Numbered from the stretch's first letter, positions 17,310-25,766 are shown. The stretch is DNA of 64,000 nucleotides from Sphingomonas sp. S2M10 (GCF_012650175.1 NZ_JAAILI010000079.1:124001-188000); one strand, 5' to 3'. Numbers and translations are program-made. The notes: generated from the sequence alone by a model not told the origin.

Positions 17310-18040
17310 CCGACCTCGCCGTTCTCCACATTCCCGCGCTCAGCGACAATTACATCTGGCTGGTTCACGATCCCGCCTCCGCCGAGACGATCGTGGTCGA
17401 TCCCGCTCAGGCCGATCCCGTGCTGGCGGTGCTGGCCGAACGCGGCTGGACGCTGACCGCCATCTGGAACACCCACTGGCACCCCGATCACACCGGCGGC
17501 AACGCGGCGCTCAAGGCGGCAACCGGCTGCACCGTGATCGCGCCGGCGGCCGAAGCGGCGAAGATCCCCACCGCAGATCGTCTGGTCGGCGAAGGCGACA
17601 TGGTCGCCATCGGCGCGCACCGGGCGGCCGTGCTGGAGGTGCCGGCACATACGGCAGGGCACATCGCCTATCATTTCGCCGGGGACGCACTGGTGTTCGT
17701 CGGCGACACGCTGTTCGCGATGGGCTGCGGGCGGCTGTTCGAGGGCACGGCCGAACAGATGTTCGCCAACATGCAGCGGCTCGCCGCGCTGCCGGACGAG
17801 ACGCAGGTCTATTGCGCGCACGAATATACCCTCTCCAACGCCCGCTATGCGCGGGTCGCCGAGCCGGACAATGCCGCGGTCGTCGCCCGCCTGGCCGAGG
17901 TGGAGCAGCGACGCACCGCGGGCGAGGCCACCGTGCCCACAACCATCGCCGAGGAGCGAGCGACGAATCCCTTCCTCCGCGCCGCCGATGCGCGCATGCT
18001 CGCCGAACGGCGCGCGGCCAAGGATAGTTTTGTCGCCTGA
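17306..18040 (+). CDS. gloB: Hydroxyacylglutathione hydrolase (glyoxalase II)
   Basis: A 244-residue metallo-beta-lactamase-fold enzyme that hydrolyses S-lactoylglutathione to lactate and glutathione. The binuclear site motif T-H-W-H-P-D-H (H57, H59, D61, H62) is intact, followed by H-T-A-G-H, G-D-T-L-F and C-A-H-E-Y-T. The C-terminal part (N-P-F-L-R) carries the substrate-binding residues. It overlaps the preceding flavoprotein gene by 4 bases. With gloA it completes the glyoxalase pathway in one operon. Confidence 0.94.
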   Translation: MTDLAVLHIPALSDNYIWLVHDPASAETIVVDPAQADPVLAVLAERGWTLTAIWNTHWHPDHTGGNAALKAATGCTVIAPAAEAAKIPTADRLVGEGDMVAIGAHRAAVLEVPAHTAGHIAYHFAGDALVFVGDTLFAMGCGRLFEGTAEQMFANMQRLAALPDETQVYCAHEYTLSNARYARVAEPDNAAVVARLAEVEQRRTAGEATVPTTIAEERATNPFLRAADARMLAERRAAKDSFVA

Positions 18041-18067
18041 GTCGTAGGAATAGCGAGGAGAGAGAGG

Positions 18068-18475
18068 ATGCGTTTCGCCATCATCACCGCCGCTGCGCTG
18101 GCGCTCGCCGGATGCGCGCAGAATGCCGAATATCAGGCCCAGCGCGACGCCCAGGCGCGGCGCGAACTGGCCGACGCTTTGGGCGACCGGATGCCGGGCA
18201 AGCCGCAGGATTGCATCAATCCCGGCATGCTCGACGGGCCGCAGATCATCGACACGCGCACGCTGATCTACCGGCAGGGCGGGCGGATCTATCGCAACGA
18301 TCTCGCCGCCGCCTGCCCGTCGCTGGCGCCGCTGACCACGGTGATCGTCGAGATGCGCGGGGGCCAGCTCTGCCGCAACGACCAGTTCCGCGTGCTGACC
18401 CCGGGGACGACCATCCCCAGCGCATATTGCCGGATGGGCAAGTTCACGCCCTACACCCGGCCGAAGGGCGGCTGA
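18068..18475 (+). CDS. Small lipoprotein of unknown function
   Basis: A 135-residue protein with a lipoprotein signal ending L-A-L-A-G-C (Cys16). Mature residues include four further cysteines (D-C-I-N, A-A-C-P, L-C-R-N, Y-C-R-M), enough for two disulfides in the periplasm. The 27-base gap after gloB and the GAGGAGAGAG Shine-Dalgarno suggest it is the last gene of the glyoxalase operon. No known domain is recognised. Confidence 0.7.
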   Translation: MRFAIITAAALALAGCAQNAEYQAQRDAQARRELADALGDRMPGKPQDCINPGMLDGPQIIDTRTLIYRQGGRIYRNDLAAACPSLAPLTTVIVEMRGGQLCRNDQFRVLTPGTTIPSAYCRMGKFTPYTRPKGG

Positions 18476-18496
18476 CCGGCAGCCGCCCCGAACGCC

Positions 18497-20614
18497 TTAT
18501 CGTACCTTCAGCTGGTCGAGCGCGAACGCCAGATACTCTGCATTCTGGTGGTAGCGTTCGAACCGGCCGGACTTGCCGCCATGCCCGGCTTCCATGTTGA
18601 CGCGGAACACCAGCGGATTGCGATCGGTCTTGGTCGCGCGCAGCCTGGCCACCCATTTTGTCGGCTCGTAATATTGCACCTGGCTGTCCCACAGCCCGGT
18701 GCCGACAAACATCGCCGGATAGGCCTGCGCGGCGACGTTGTCGTAGGGCGAGTAGCTCAGCATATAGTCGTAATAGCGCTGTTCGGCGGGGTTGCCCCAT
18801 TCGTCGAACTCGCCGGTGGTCAGCGGGATCGAGCTGTCGAGCATCGTCGTCACGACGTCGACGAAGGGCACCTGCGCCACGATCACGCGATACTCCTGGG
18901 GCGCCATGTTGGCGATCGCCCCCATCAGCAGCCCTCCGGCGCTGCCGCCTTCCGCCGCCACGCGGCCCTTTGCGGCATAGCCCTGGTCGACCAGGAAGCG
19001 CGTCACATCGATGAAATCGGTGAAGCTGTTCTTCTTGTGGAAGATCTTGCCGTCGTCATACCATTTGCGGCCCATCTCCTGCCCGCCGCGGATATGCGCG
19101 ATGGCATAGACCATGCCGCGGTCGAGCAGGCTCGGCAGCGTCGGCCGGAAGCCGGGATCGGTGGAATAGCCGTAGCTGCCATAGGCATATTGGTAGAGCG
19201 CGGCCGTGCCGTTCTTCTGGAAGCCCTTGGCATAGACCAGGCTCACCGGCACCCTGGTGCCGTCGCGCGCGGTCGCCCAGACGCGCTCGGTGACGTATTT
19301 CGAGGCGTCATAGCCTGGTACCGGCTGCACCTTCAGCACGGTGCGCTTGCCGGTCGCGGCATCGACCTCATAGGTCGTGGTCGGCGTGACCAGCGAGCCA
19401 TAGGTGTAGCGCAGCACCGGGCTGGCCGGATCCTCGTTGGTGCCGAGGTCCATGACATAGGCGGGCTCGTCCGCCCCGACGAAGCTGCTCTTGCCGGCGG
19501 GGGTCAGCATGCGCAGCCGCTTGTTGCCGCCCGAACGCTCCTCGATCGCCAGAAAGCGGTCGAAGGGCTGGAAATTCTCGATGAACACGCTGTCGCTGGT
19601 CGGCACCAGATCGGTCCAGGCCGCGCGCCCCGCCGCAGCCCTGGCGTCTGCCACCGTCATGATACGGTAGTTGGGCGCCTGGAAATTGGTGCGGATGATC
19701 CAGCGCCCGCCTAGGTGATCGGCATTGTACAGGAAGTCGCGCGCGCGCGGTGCGACCGGCTTGAAATCGACCGGGTTGGCGGCGGGAGCGCAGCGCTGCT
19801 CGTCGCTCACCGTCGAATGGAGGTTGATGCAGATATAGCGCTCGTCGGTGGTAGCGCCGATGCTCATGTAGAAGGTGTCGTCCTTCTCGGTATAGACGAG
19901 GCGGTCGGCGGAGGCGGGCGTGCCCAGCACATGCGCCTTCACCCGCGTGCCGAGCAGCGTGACCGGATCCTTCTCGACATAAAGGATCGTCTTGCCGTCG
20001 GCGGACCAGACCAGGCCGGGCTCGATGTTCGACACCGTGTCGGCGAGCAGCGCGCCGGTGGCGATGTCCTTCACCTTCAGCACATATTGCCGGCGGCCGA
20101 CAACATCCTCGGCCCAGGCGATGCGGGCATTGTCCGGGCTCACCCGCCAGTTGCCGATCTGGAAGAAGCCCTTGCCCTTCGCCATCGCGGGCTGGTCGAA
20201 CAGGATTTGCTCGGGCGCGGTCATGCTGCCCTTGCGGCGCGCGACCACGGCATAGTCCGCGCCGGCGTCGAAGCGGGTATAATAGAAATAGCCGTGCTTG
20301 GCGTAGGGAACGCTGGCGTCGTCCTGTTTGATGTGGCCGACGATCTCCTTGTACAGCGTGTCCGCCATCGGCTTGGTCGGCGCCAGCACCGCATCGGCAT
20401 AGGCATTCTCGGCGGCGAGATAGGCGAGCATCTCGGGGTTCTTCCGCGTGTCGTCGCGGAGCCAGTAATAGGGATCCACGCGCGTCGCGCCGAACGGGGC
20501 CTTCACCGTGTAGGGCTTCTTCGCGGCGACCGGCGGGGTGGGCGCGGCGGTCTGGGCCAATAGCGGCGCGGCGGCGGCACCGGCCAGTAGCGCGGCGAGA
20601 ACGAGCTTCTTCAT
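18497..20614 (-). CDS. Secreted S9 (prolyl oligopeptidase family) peptidase
   Basis: A 705-residue protein with a Sec signal peptide (residues 1-21, ending L-L-A-Q). A seven-bladed propeller follows and then an alpha/beta hydrolase domain. The catalytic triad by motif is Ser558 (E-G-G-S-A-G-G), Asp643 (L-W-D-S-Q) and His678 (A-G-H-G-G). The sequence resembles oligopeptidase B (R-G-G-Q-E-M-G-R-K-W-Y), which cleaves after basic residues in short peptides. The signal suggests periplasmic action. ATG at 20614 is chosen as the start of the signal; upstream lies a palindromic repeat. Confidence 0.92.
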   Translation of the reverse strand: MKKLVLAALLAGAAAAPLLAQTAAPTPPVAAKKPYTVKAPFGATRVDPYYWLRDDTRKNPEMLAYLAAENAYADAVLAPTKPMADTLYKEIVGHIKQDDASVPYAKHGYFYYTRFDAGADYAVVARRKGSMTAPEQILFDQPAMAKGKGFFQIGNWRVSPDNARIAWAEDVVGRRQYVLKVKDIATGALLADTVSNIEPGLVWSADGKTILYVEKDPVTLLGTRVKAHVLGTPASADRLVYTEKDDTFYMSIGATTDERYICINLHSTVSDEQRCAPAANPVDFKPVAPRARDFLYNADHLGGRWIIRTNFQAPNYRIMTVADARAAAGRAAWTDLVPTSDSVFIENFQPFDRFLAIEERSGGNKRLRMLTPAGKSSFVGADEPAYVMDLGTNEDPASPVLRYTYGSLVTPTTTYEVDAATGKRTVLKVQPVPGYDASKYVTERVWATARDGTRVPVSLVYAKGFQKNGTAALYQYAYGSYGYSTDPGFRPTLPSLLDRGMVYAIAHIRGGQEMGRKWYDDGKIFHKKNSFTDFIDVTRFLVDQGYAAKGRVAAEGGSAGGLLMGAIANMAPQEYRVIVAQVPFVDVVTTMLDSSIPLTTGEFDEWGNPAEQRYYDYMLSYSPYDNVAAQAYPAMFVGTGLWDSQVQYYEPTKWVARLRATKTDRNPLVFRVNMEAGHGGKSGRFERYHQNAEYLAFALDQLKVR

Positions 20615-20675
20615 GCAATCCCCCGGATCGAGTCGATGCGGGGAACGTGCCAGATCGTATGGGTAGATGCTACTC

Positions 20676-20821
20676 AAGCCCCTCCCCTTCAGGCGCATCA
20701 GGTGAACAGCGCGGGGCGCTGTTCACCTGATGCGGGGTTGGGGTGGGGGAGTGTCTCACCGAGACCAACCCGCGTTCTGGAATCCCTCCACCCCAACCCC
20801 TCCTCCCAGGAGGGGGGCTTA
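20676..20821. repeat. GC-rich palindromic repeat, copy A (interrupted)
   Basis: An intergenic REP/BIME-like element between hslU and the S9 peptidase gene. It begins AAGCCCCTCCCCTTCAGG and ends in the complementary AGGGGGGCTT, with an inner GGGGTTGGGGTGGGG / CCACCCCAACCCC pair. Its core (TCTCACC-x-AGACCAAC and TTCTGGAATCCCTCCAC) is nearly identical to copy B at 22144-22252. A 41-bp perfect palindrome lies inside it. The remaining gap (20615-20832) holds no gene. Confidence 0.8.
20694..20734. repeat. Perfect 19-bp-stem palindrome inside repeat copy A
   Basis: Left arm CGCATCAGGTGAACAGCGC (20694-20712), loop GGG, right arm its exact reverse complement (20716-20734). Copy B lacks it and reads straight through at the same point, so it looks like an insertion or a separate nested repeat. 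Confidence 0.85.
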
Positions 20822-20832
20822 GTATTTACCCG

Positions 20833-22125
20833 TCACAGCACATACCGGCTCAGATCCGTGTTCCGCGCCACGCTGGCCAGCTGCTTGTCGACATAGGCCG
20901 CGTCGATCACCACGGCGCTGCCCGAGCGGTCCTCGGCCTCGAAGCTGACTTCCTCGAGCAGCTTCTCCATCACCGTCTGCAGCCTGCGGGCGCCGATATT
21001 CTCCACCTCGGCATTCACCTCGGCGGCAATCTTGGCCACCGCGCGGATGCCGTCCTCGGTGAAGTCGATCGACACGCCTTCGGTGCCGAGCAAAGCGGCG
21101 TACTGCCGCACCAGGCTCGCCTTGGTGTCGGAGAGGATCGCGACGAAATCCTCCTCGGTCAGCGCCTTGAGCTCCACCCGGATCGGCAGGCGCCCCTGCA
21201 GCTCGGGCAGCAGGTCGCTGGGCTTCGCTACATGGAACGCGCCCGAGGCGATGAACAGGATATGGTCCGTCTTCATCGGGCCATATTTGGTCGCGACCGT
21301 GGTGCCCTCGATCAGCGGCAGCAGGTCGCGCTGCACGCCCTCGCGGCTCACCGATCCGCCGCGCACGTCGGACACCGCGATCTTGTCGATCTCGTCGAGG
21401 AAGACGATGCCGTTCGCTTCCGCATCGGCAAGGGCCACCCGGCTCACCTCGTCCTGGTCGAGCCGCTTGTCGGCCTCTTCCTCGACGAGCTTCTCCCAGG
21501 CGGAACGCACGTTCAGCTTGCGGCGCTTGAGCGGCGTGCCGGTCAGGCCCTTCATCATCTCGGACAGGTTGATCATCTGCGGCGCGCCGCCGGGGATGTC
21601 GAACGGCATCTGCGGCGCCTGCTCGACCTCGATCTCGATCTCGGTGGTGTCGAGCAGGCCCTCGTTGAAGCGCTGCTTGAACGCCTCGCGCGTCGCGGTG
21701 CTCGAATCCTTGCCGGTCAGCGCGTCGAGCAGCCGGCCCATCGCGGCTTCCTCGGCCTTGTCCTTCACCGCCGAGCGGCGGCGCTCCTTCTCCAGGCGGA
21801 TCGCTTCCTCGACGAGGTCGCGGGCGATCTGCTCGACGTCGCGGCCGACATAGCCGACCTCGGTGAACTTGGTCGCTTCCACCTTCACGAACGGCGCATC
21901 GGCCAGCTTGGCGAGGCGGCGGCTGATCTCGGTCTTGCCGCAGCCGGTGGGCCCGATCATCAGGATATTCTTCGGCGTCACCTCGTCGCGGAGATCCGCC
22001 GAGAGCTGCTGCCGGCGCCAGCGGTTGCGCAGTGCCACGGCGACCGCCTTCTTGGCGTCCTTCTGGCCGATGATATGCGCATCGAGCGCGGCGACGATCG
22101 TCTTGGGGGTGAGGTTCTGGTTCAT
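20833..22125 (-). CDS. hslU: HslUV protease ATPase subunit
   Basis: A 430-residue AAA+ unfoldase that recognises and threads substrates into HslV. The N-terminus (T-P-K-T-I-V-A-A-L-D) and the Walker A G-P-T-G-C-G-K-T near residue 60 are intact, as are Walker B F-L-D-E-I-D-K, the pore loop G-Y-V-G-R and the C-terminal L-S-R-Y-V-L hook that docks into HslV. The I-domain (about 110-230) is present. It is downstream of hslV, from which it is separated by a palindromic repeat. Confidence 0.97.
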   Translation of the reverse strand: MNQNLTPKTIVAALDAHIIGQKDAKKAVAVALRNRWRRQQLSADLRDEVTPKNILMIGPTGCGKTEISRRLAKLADAPFVKVEATKFTEVGYVGRDVEQIARDLVEEAIRLEKERRRSAVKDKAEEAAMGRLLDALTGKDSSTATREAFKQRFNEGLLDTTEIEIEVEQAPQMPFDIPGGAPQMINLSEMMKGLTGTPLKRRKLNVRSAWEKLVEEEADKRLDQDEVSRVALADAEANGIVFLDEIDKIAVSDVRGGSVSREGVQRDLLPLIEGTTVATKYGPMKTDHILFIASGAFHVAKPSDLLPELQGRLPIRVELKALTEEDFVAILSDTKASLVRQYAALLGTEGVSIDFTEDGIRAVAKIAAEVNAEVENIGARRLQTVMEKLLEEVSFEAEDRSGSAVVIDAAYVDKQLASVARNTDLSRYVL

Positions 22126-22143
22126 GGGTCTCTCGAATTCTGA

Positions 22144-22252
22144 AAGCCCCTCCCCTTCAGGGGAGGGGTTGGGGTGGGGCAGAGTCTCACCAAGACCAAC
22201 TTCTGGTCTGGAATCCCTCCACCCCCAAACCCCTCCCAGGAGGAGGGGCTTA
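22144..22252. repeat. GC-rich palindromic repeat, copy B
   Basis: An intact version of the element found at 20676: AAGCCCCTCCCCTTCAGGGG, GGGGTTGGGGTGGGG, the core TCTCACCAAGACCAAC and TCTGGAATCCCTCCAC, then CCCCTCCCAGG and GGGGCTTAA. It fills the gap between hslV and hslU, so it will be transcribed in the hslVU mRNA and can fold into a long hairpin. Confidence 0.8.
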
Positions 22253-22259
22253 AGGAAGG

Positions 22260-22823
22260 TCACGCCGCGTCCAGCGTCTCCACGGTCAGCCGGTCGTTGG
22301 TGTACACGCACAGCTCGCCGGCGATCGCCATCGCCTTGCGCGCGACCACCTCGGCATCGGGCTCGTACTCGATCAGCGCGCGCGCTGCGGACAGGGCGAA
22401 GTTGCCGCCCGACCCGATCGACGCGACGATGCCATGTTCGTGCGCCTCGGGCTCCAGCACATCGCCATTGCCGGTGATCACCAGCGTCACGTCCTTGTCG
22501 GCGACGAGCAGCATCGCTTCCAGGTTGCGGAGATATTTGTCCGTCCGCCAGTCCTTGGCGAGCTCCACCGCAGCACGCAGCAGCTGGCCGTGGTGGCGCT
22601 CCAGCTTGGCCTCCAGCCGCTCGAAGAGGGTGAAGGCATCGGCGGTTGCGCCGGCAAAGCCCGCGATCACCTTGCCGTCGCCCAGGGGGCGCACTTTCCG
22701 CGCATTCGGCTTCATCACGGTATTGCCGGCCGAAACCTGGCCGTCGCCCGCGATCACCACTTTTCCGGATTTGCGCACGGAGAGGATCGTCGTGCCGTGC
22801 CACGCGGTGTTCTTGTCGTTCAT
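22260..22823 (-). CDS. hslV: HslUV protease proteolytic subunit
   Basis: A 187-residue threonine protease of the proteasome beta-fold. An eight-residue leader ends before the T-T-I-L sequence (A-W-H-G-T-T-I-L), exposing the N-terminal catalytic Thr. The G-D-G-Q-V-S and G-S-G-G-N-F-A-L-S-A-A-R-A-L motifs are typical. It forms the two-ring barrel capped by HslU, degrading misfolded proteins after heat stress. It is followed by repeat copy B and hslU, and upstream by tRNA-Pro on the same strand. Confidence 0.97.
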   Translation of the reverse strand: MNDKNTAWHGTTILSVRKSGKVVIAGDGQVSAGNTVMKPNARKVRPLGDGKVIAGFAGATADAFTLFERLEAKLERHHGQLLRAAVELAKDWRTDKYLRNLEAMLLVADKDVTLVITGNGDVLEPEAHEHGIVASIGSGGNFALSAARALIEYEPDAEVVARKAMAIAGELCVYTNDRLTVETLDAA

Positions 22824-22926
22824 GGACGCGCATATGGGTGGCAGGTGCGGGCGTGCAAAGGGGGCGTTCCCCTAAGGCCGCGTCCGCGCAACGATCCGAC
22901 GATTTTCAGGATTCTTGGGTGTGGCT

Positions 22927-23003
22927 TGGTCGGGGCGACAGGATTCGAACCTGCGACCCCCACACCCCCAGTGTGATGCGCTACCAGGCTGCGCTACGCC
23001 CCG
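22927..23003 (-). tRNA. tRNA-Pro (anticodon GGG)
   Basis: A 77-base cloverleaf on the minus strand. The acceptor stem is CGGGGCG/CGCCCCG, the D-arm GCGC-AGCCTGGTA-GCGC, the anticodon loop CTGGGGG giving anticodon GGG (reads CCC/CCU), and the T-loop TTCGAAT with a GCAGG/CCTGT stem. The discriminator is A and CCA is encoded. Upstream (minus) lies the ROK kinase gene. Confidence 0.96.
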
Positions 23004-23063
23004 ACCGAGGGTGCGCCCTGTATGCCGCTTGGCCGCAGGACGCAACCCCCAAAGCGCGGAGGC

Positions 23064-23954
23064 TCAGCGATCGAGCGCTTGCAGCCCCATCGCGATCGCG
23101 CCGAGCGGCCCCGCCATATCGCCCAGCCCCGGCGGCCCGACGCGCGTATCGAGCTCGGCGCAATAGCCGGCCAGCGCACCATAGCCGTTGATGCTCGCGG
23201 CCACCTTGGCGCGCACCACGTCGAACAGGTGCGGCCGCTTGGTCATCACCCCGCCGCCGATGGCGATCCGTTCGGGCGCAAGGGCGACGATCAGGTTGTG
23301 AAGCAGCGCCGCCAGGTCGTGCGCGAAATAGTCCCATTCGGGCGCATCGTCGGCGACCTCCTGCCCCGGCCGGCCGAATCGCGCCGCCAGCGCCGGGCCG
23401 GAGAGCAGCCCCTCGGCGCAGTCGCCATGATAGGGGCACCAGCCCTTGAACGTATCGCCGGGCGCGCGGGCCGAGCGCATATGGCCTGCCTCGCCATGCG
23501 CATAGCCCATGATCGGCCGGCCATTGGCGACGAGCCCCACGCCCACCCCGGTGCCGATGGTGATGTAGGCGTGTGTCGACAGCCCCGCCGCCGCGCCCCA
23601 GCGCGCTTCGGCCAGTGCTGCGCCGTTGACGTCGGTCTGGATCGCCAGCGGCTTGCCGTACCGCGCGGCCAGTCGCCGGGTAAGATCGGTATCGTTCCAG
23701 CCTGGCTTGGTTGTCGCGATGATCGAGCCGAAATTCGGCCGCGCCGGGTTGAGCTCGATCGGCCCGAAACTGGCGATGCCGATCGCATCGAAGGTCCAGC
23801 CGTCGAGCACCGCCTCGATGGCGGCGAGCGTCGTCGCCGGATCGGTGGTCGGCACGACATGCTGTTCGCGCACGTCGCCGGGGCCGCTGCCCAACGTCGC
23901 CACGCATTTGGTGCCCCCCAGCTCAAGGCCGGCGATGAAAAGGTTCGCAGTCAT
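23064..23954 (-). CDS. ROK-family sugar kinase (fructokinase-like)
   Basis: A 296-residue kinase that phosphorylates a free hexose, most likely fructose, with ATP. Visible motifs are the phosphate loop E-L-G-G-T-K, the A-S-F-G-P-I-E-L segment, D-V-N-G-A-A-L-A-E with the catalytic Asp, G-T-G-V-G-V-G, and the ROK zinc motif H-x-G...C-P-Y-H-G-D-C (CxxHxxC). The C-P-Y-H-G-D-C-A-E-G form is the one seen in fructokinases. It is monocistronic upstream of tRNA-Pro. Confidence 0.9.
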   Translation of the reverse strand: MTANLFIAGLELGGTKCVATLGSGPGDVREQHVVPTTDPATTLAAIEAVLDGWTFDAIGIASFGPIELNPARPNFGSIIATTKPGWNDTDLTRRLAARYGKPLAIQTDVNGAALAEARWGAAAGLSTHAYITIGTGVGVGLVANGRPIMGYAHGEAGHMRSARAPGDTFKGWCPYHGDCAEGLLSGPALAARFGRPGQEVADDAPEWDYFAHDLAALLHNLIVALAPERIAIGGGVMTKRPHLFDVVRAKVAASINGYGALAGYCAELDTRVGPPGLGDMAGPLGAIAMGLQALDR

Positions 23955-24000
23955 GCCATCGCGCTAGCGCGGCGCGGAGCCCGGGGGAAGCCCGGGACGA

Positions 24001-24117
24001 TCACCGATCGCGCGGGTGCATGAATTCGCTGAGCGTGACGAACGCGAGTGCGAGGGTGAAAATCCCCATCGCGAGCAAGACCATATACAAATAATTGCTG
24101 CCGATGACGTCGAGCAT
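24001..24117 (-). CDS. 38-residue single-TM micropeptide
   Basis: A short gene beginning M-L-D-V-I-G-S-N-Y and continuing as a hydrophobic helix (about residues 9-31), ending with a charged tail H-P-R-D-R. A strong Shine-Dalgarno (GGGAGG, 5-6 bases before ATG) supports translation. The gene is divergent from fixL, with an FNR/FixK-like box about 56-69 bases upstream of its start. The membrane peptide is probably made under low oxygen. The size recalls cytochrome-oxidase accessory subunits such as CcoQ/CydX, but no sequence match is claimed. Confidence 0.65.
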   Translation of the reverse strand: MLDVIGSNYLYMVLLAMGIFTLALAFVTLSEFMHPRDR

Positions 24118-24172
24118 GGCCGCCTCCCATCCTGATAGGGCGGGATCTTGCTGTAGTTACCCGGCCTTTACT

Positions 24173-24186
24173 TTGACCGTGATCAA
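24173..24186. promoter_or_regulatory. FNR/FixK/CRP-type binding site
   Basis: TTGAC-CGTG-ATCAA differs from the FNR/FixK consensus TTGAT-N4-ATCAA at one base only. It lies in the 134-bp gap between the 38-residue peptide gene (-) and fixL (+). Its centre is 62 bases from the micropeptide ATG and 72 bases from the fixL ATG, so a class-II promoter (-41.5) would give a leader of about 21 or 31 bases respectively. Confidence 0.7.
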
Positions 24187-24251
24187 ATTCTAGCGTCGAA
24201 GCGGGAGGATGCGTACAAGGTGGGAAGGACCGCGCACAACTATCGGAGTTT

Positions 24252-25766
24252 ATGACGGATCGGCCCAGCCATGATGCCGTAGCGATGGCATTGCTGTTCG
24301 AAGCGGCCACCGATCGCGGTGTCTTGCTGCTCGATCCGCAAGGCCGCATCGCCAGCTGGAGCCGGGGCGTCGAGCTGCTGGACGGCTGGACCTCGGCGGA
24401 TCTGGCGCAGGCCGGGCTGGCGCTCCATTATCCCTCCGCCGAGGCGCGCGCCGGCAAGCCCCTGCGCGACCTGGAGCATGCCCGCGCCGCCGGTAGGCTG
24501 ATCGAGGAAGGCTGGCGGATCCGCCGCGACGGCAGCGAATATCTGGCGGAAGTGCAGCTGACCGCGCTGGTCGATGGCGACGGTTCGCTGCGCGGCTATG
24601 CCGAGGTGTTCCGCGACATCACCGACCAAAAGGCCTCGCAGACCGCGCTCGCCGGCAGCGCGCTTCATCTCCGTTCGATCCTCGCCACCGTGCCCTCTGC
24701 GATGGTGGTGATCGACGACCAGGGCGTGATCCTGTCGTTCAGCGCCGCCGCCGAGCGGCTGTTCGGCTGGACCGAGGCGGATGTGATCGGCCGCAACGTC
24801 AGCATGTTGATGCCCGCGCCCGATGCGCAGCTGCACGACAGCTATCTTGCCCGCTACATGACCACCGGCGAGCGGCGGGTGATCGGTATCGGCCGGATCG
24901 TCGTCGGCCAGCGGCGCGACGGCACCGATTTCCCGATGGAGCTGCAGGTCGGCGAGGCGAGCAGTGACGGCCACCGCATCTTCACCGGCTTCATTCGCGA
25001 CCTGACCGACGAGCAGCGCGCCGAGCTCCAGTTGAAGGAGCTGCAGTCAGAGCTGATCCACGTCTCGCGACTCTCCGCCATGGGCACCATGGCGTCGACG
25101 CTGGCGCACGAGCTCAACCAGCCGCTGACCGCGATTGCCAACTATCTCGAGGCCGGCCGCAACCTGATGGCGCGCGCCAGCGACGATCCGGAGGATCAGG
25201 CGATGATCCAGGAGGCGATGGCGGAATCGGTCAAGGAGGCGCTCAGGGCCGGCAATATCGTGCGGCGGTTGCGCGAGTTCGTCGCGCGCGGCGAAGCGGA
25301 TATGGGGCTGGTCGATCTGCCCCGGCTGATCGACGAGGCAAGCCGGCTCGCGCTCACCGGATCGCGCGAGCTGGGCGTACGCGCCTTCTACGCGCTCGAT
25401 CCGCACGCCACCGCGGTGCTGTGCGACCGGGTGCAGATCCAGCAGGTGCTGGTCAACCTGATCCGCAACGCGATCGAGGCGATGGCGGAAAGCCCGGTGC
25501 GCGAGATCACCATCGGCTCCGAAGTCGCCCCGCGCAACCTGGTGCGGGTATGGGTGGCGGACAGCGGCCCGGGCATCGCGCCCGAACAGGCGCCGCGGCT
25601 GTTCCAGGCCTTCGCCACTACCAAGGAGCGCGGCATGGGCCTCGGCCTGTCGATCTGCCGCACCATCGTCGAGGCGCATGGCGGCCGCATCTGGGCCGAA
25701 CCCCGCGCCGACGGCGGCACGATCTTCAATTTCACCCTGATGTCCGCGAACGAGGAACCCGCATGA
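24252..25766 (+). CDS. fixL: Oxygen-sensor histidine kinase FixL
   Basis: A 504-residue cytoplasmic sensor kinase. PAS domain 1 is at about residues 15-125, and PAS domain 2 at about 138-255 carries the FixL haem signature: His195 in H-D-S-Y-L-A-R-Y (the proximal haem ligand) and Arg215 in I-G-I-G-R-I-V (oxygen-state switch). HisKA has phospho-His286 (T-L-A-H-E-L-N-Q-P-L), followed by the ATPase domain with N-L-I-R-N-A, D-S-G-P-G-I and G-L-G-L-S. Oxygen binding should turn the kinase off. It overlaps fixJ by 4 bases. Confidence 0.93.
   Translation: MTDRPSHDAVAMALLFEAATDRGVLLLDPQGRIASWSRGVELLDGWTSADLAQAGLALHYPSAEARAGKPLRDLEHARAAGRLIEEGWRIRRDGSEYLAEVQLTALVDGDGSLRGYAEVFRDITDQKASQTALAGSALHLRSILATVPSAMVVIDDQGVILSFSAAAERLFGWTEADVIGRNVSMLMPAPDAQLHDSYLARYMTTGERRVIGIGRIVVGQRRDGTDFPMELQVGEASSDGHRIFTGFIRDLTDEQRAELQLKELQSELIHVSRLSAMGTMASTLAHELNQPLTAIANYLEAGRNLMARASDDPEDQAMIQEAMAESVKEALRAGNIVRRLREFVARGEADMGLVDLPRLIDEASRLALTGSRELGVRAFYALDPHATAVLCDRVQIQQVLVNLIRNAIEAMAESPVREITIGSEVAPRNLVRVWVADSGPGIAPEQAPRLFQAFATTKERGMGLGLSICRTIVEAHGGRIWAEPRADGGTIFNFTLMSANEEPA

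Noticed and set aside
20833..22833. A single long hslU-hslV fused product on the minus strand
   Set aside because: hslV is in another frame with its own start and stop and a repeat separates the genes; the long frame is only hslU extended into non-coding sequence.
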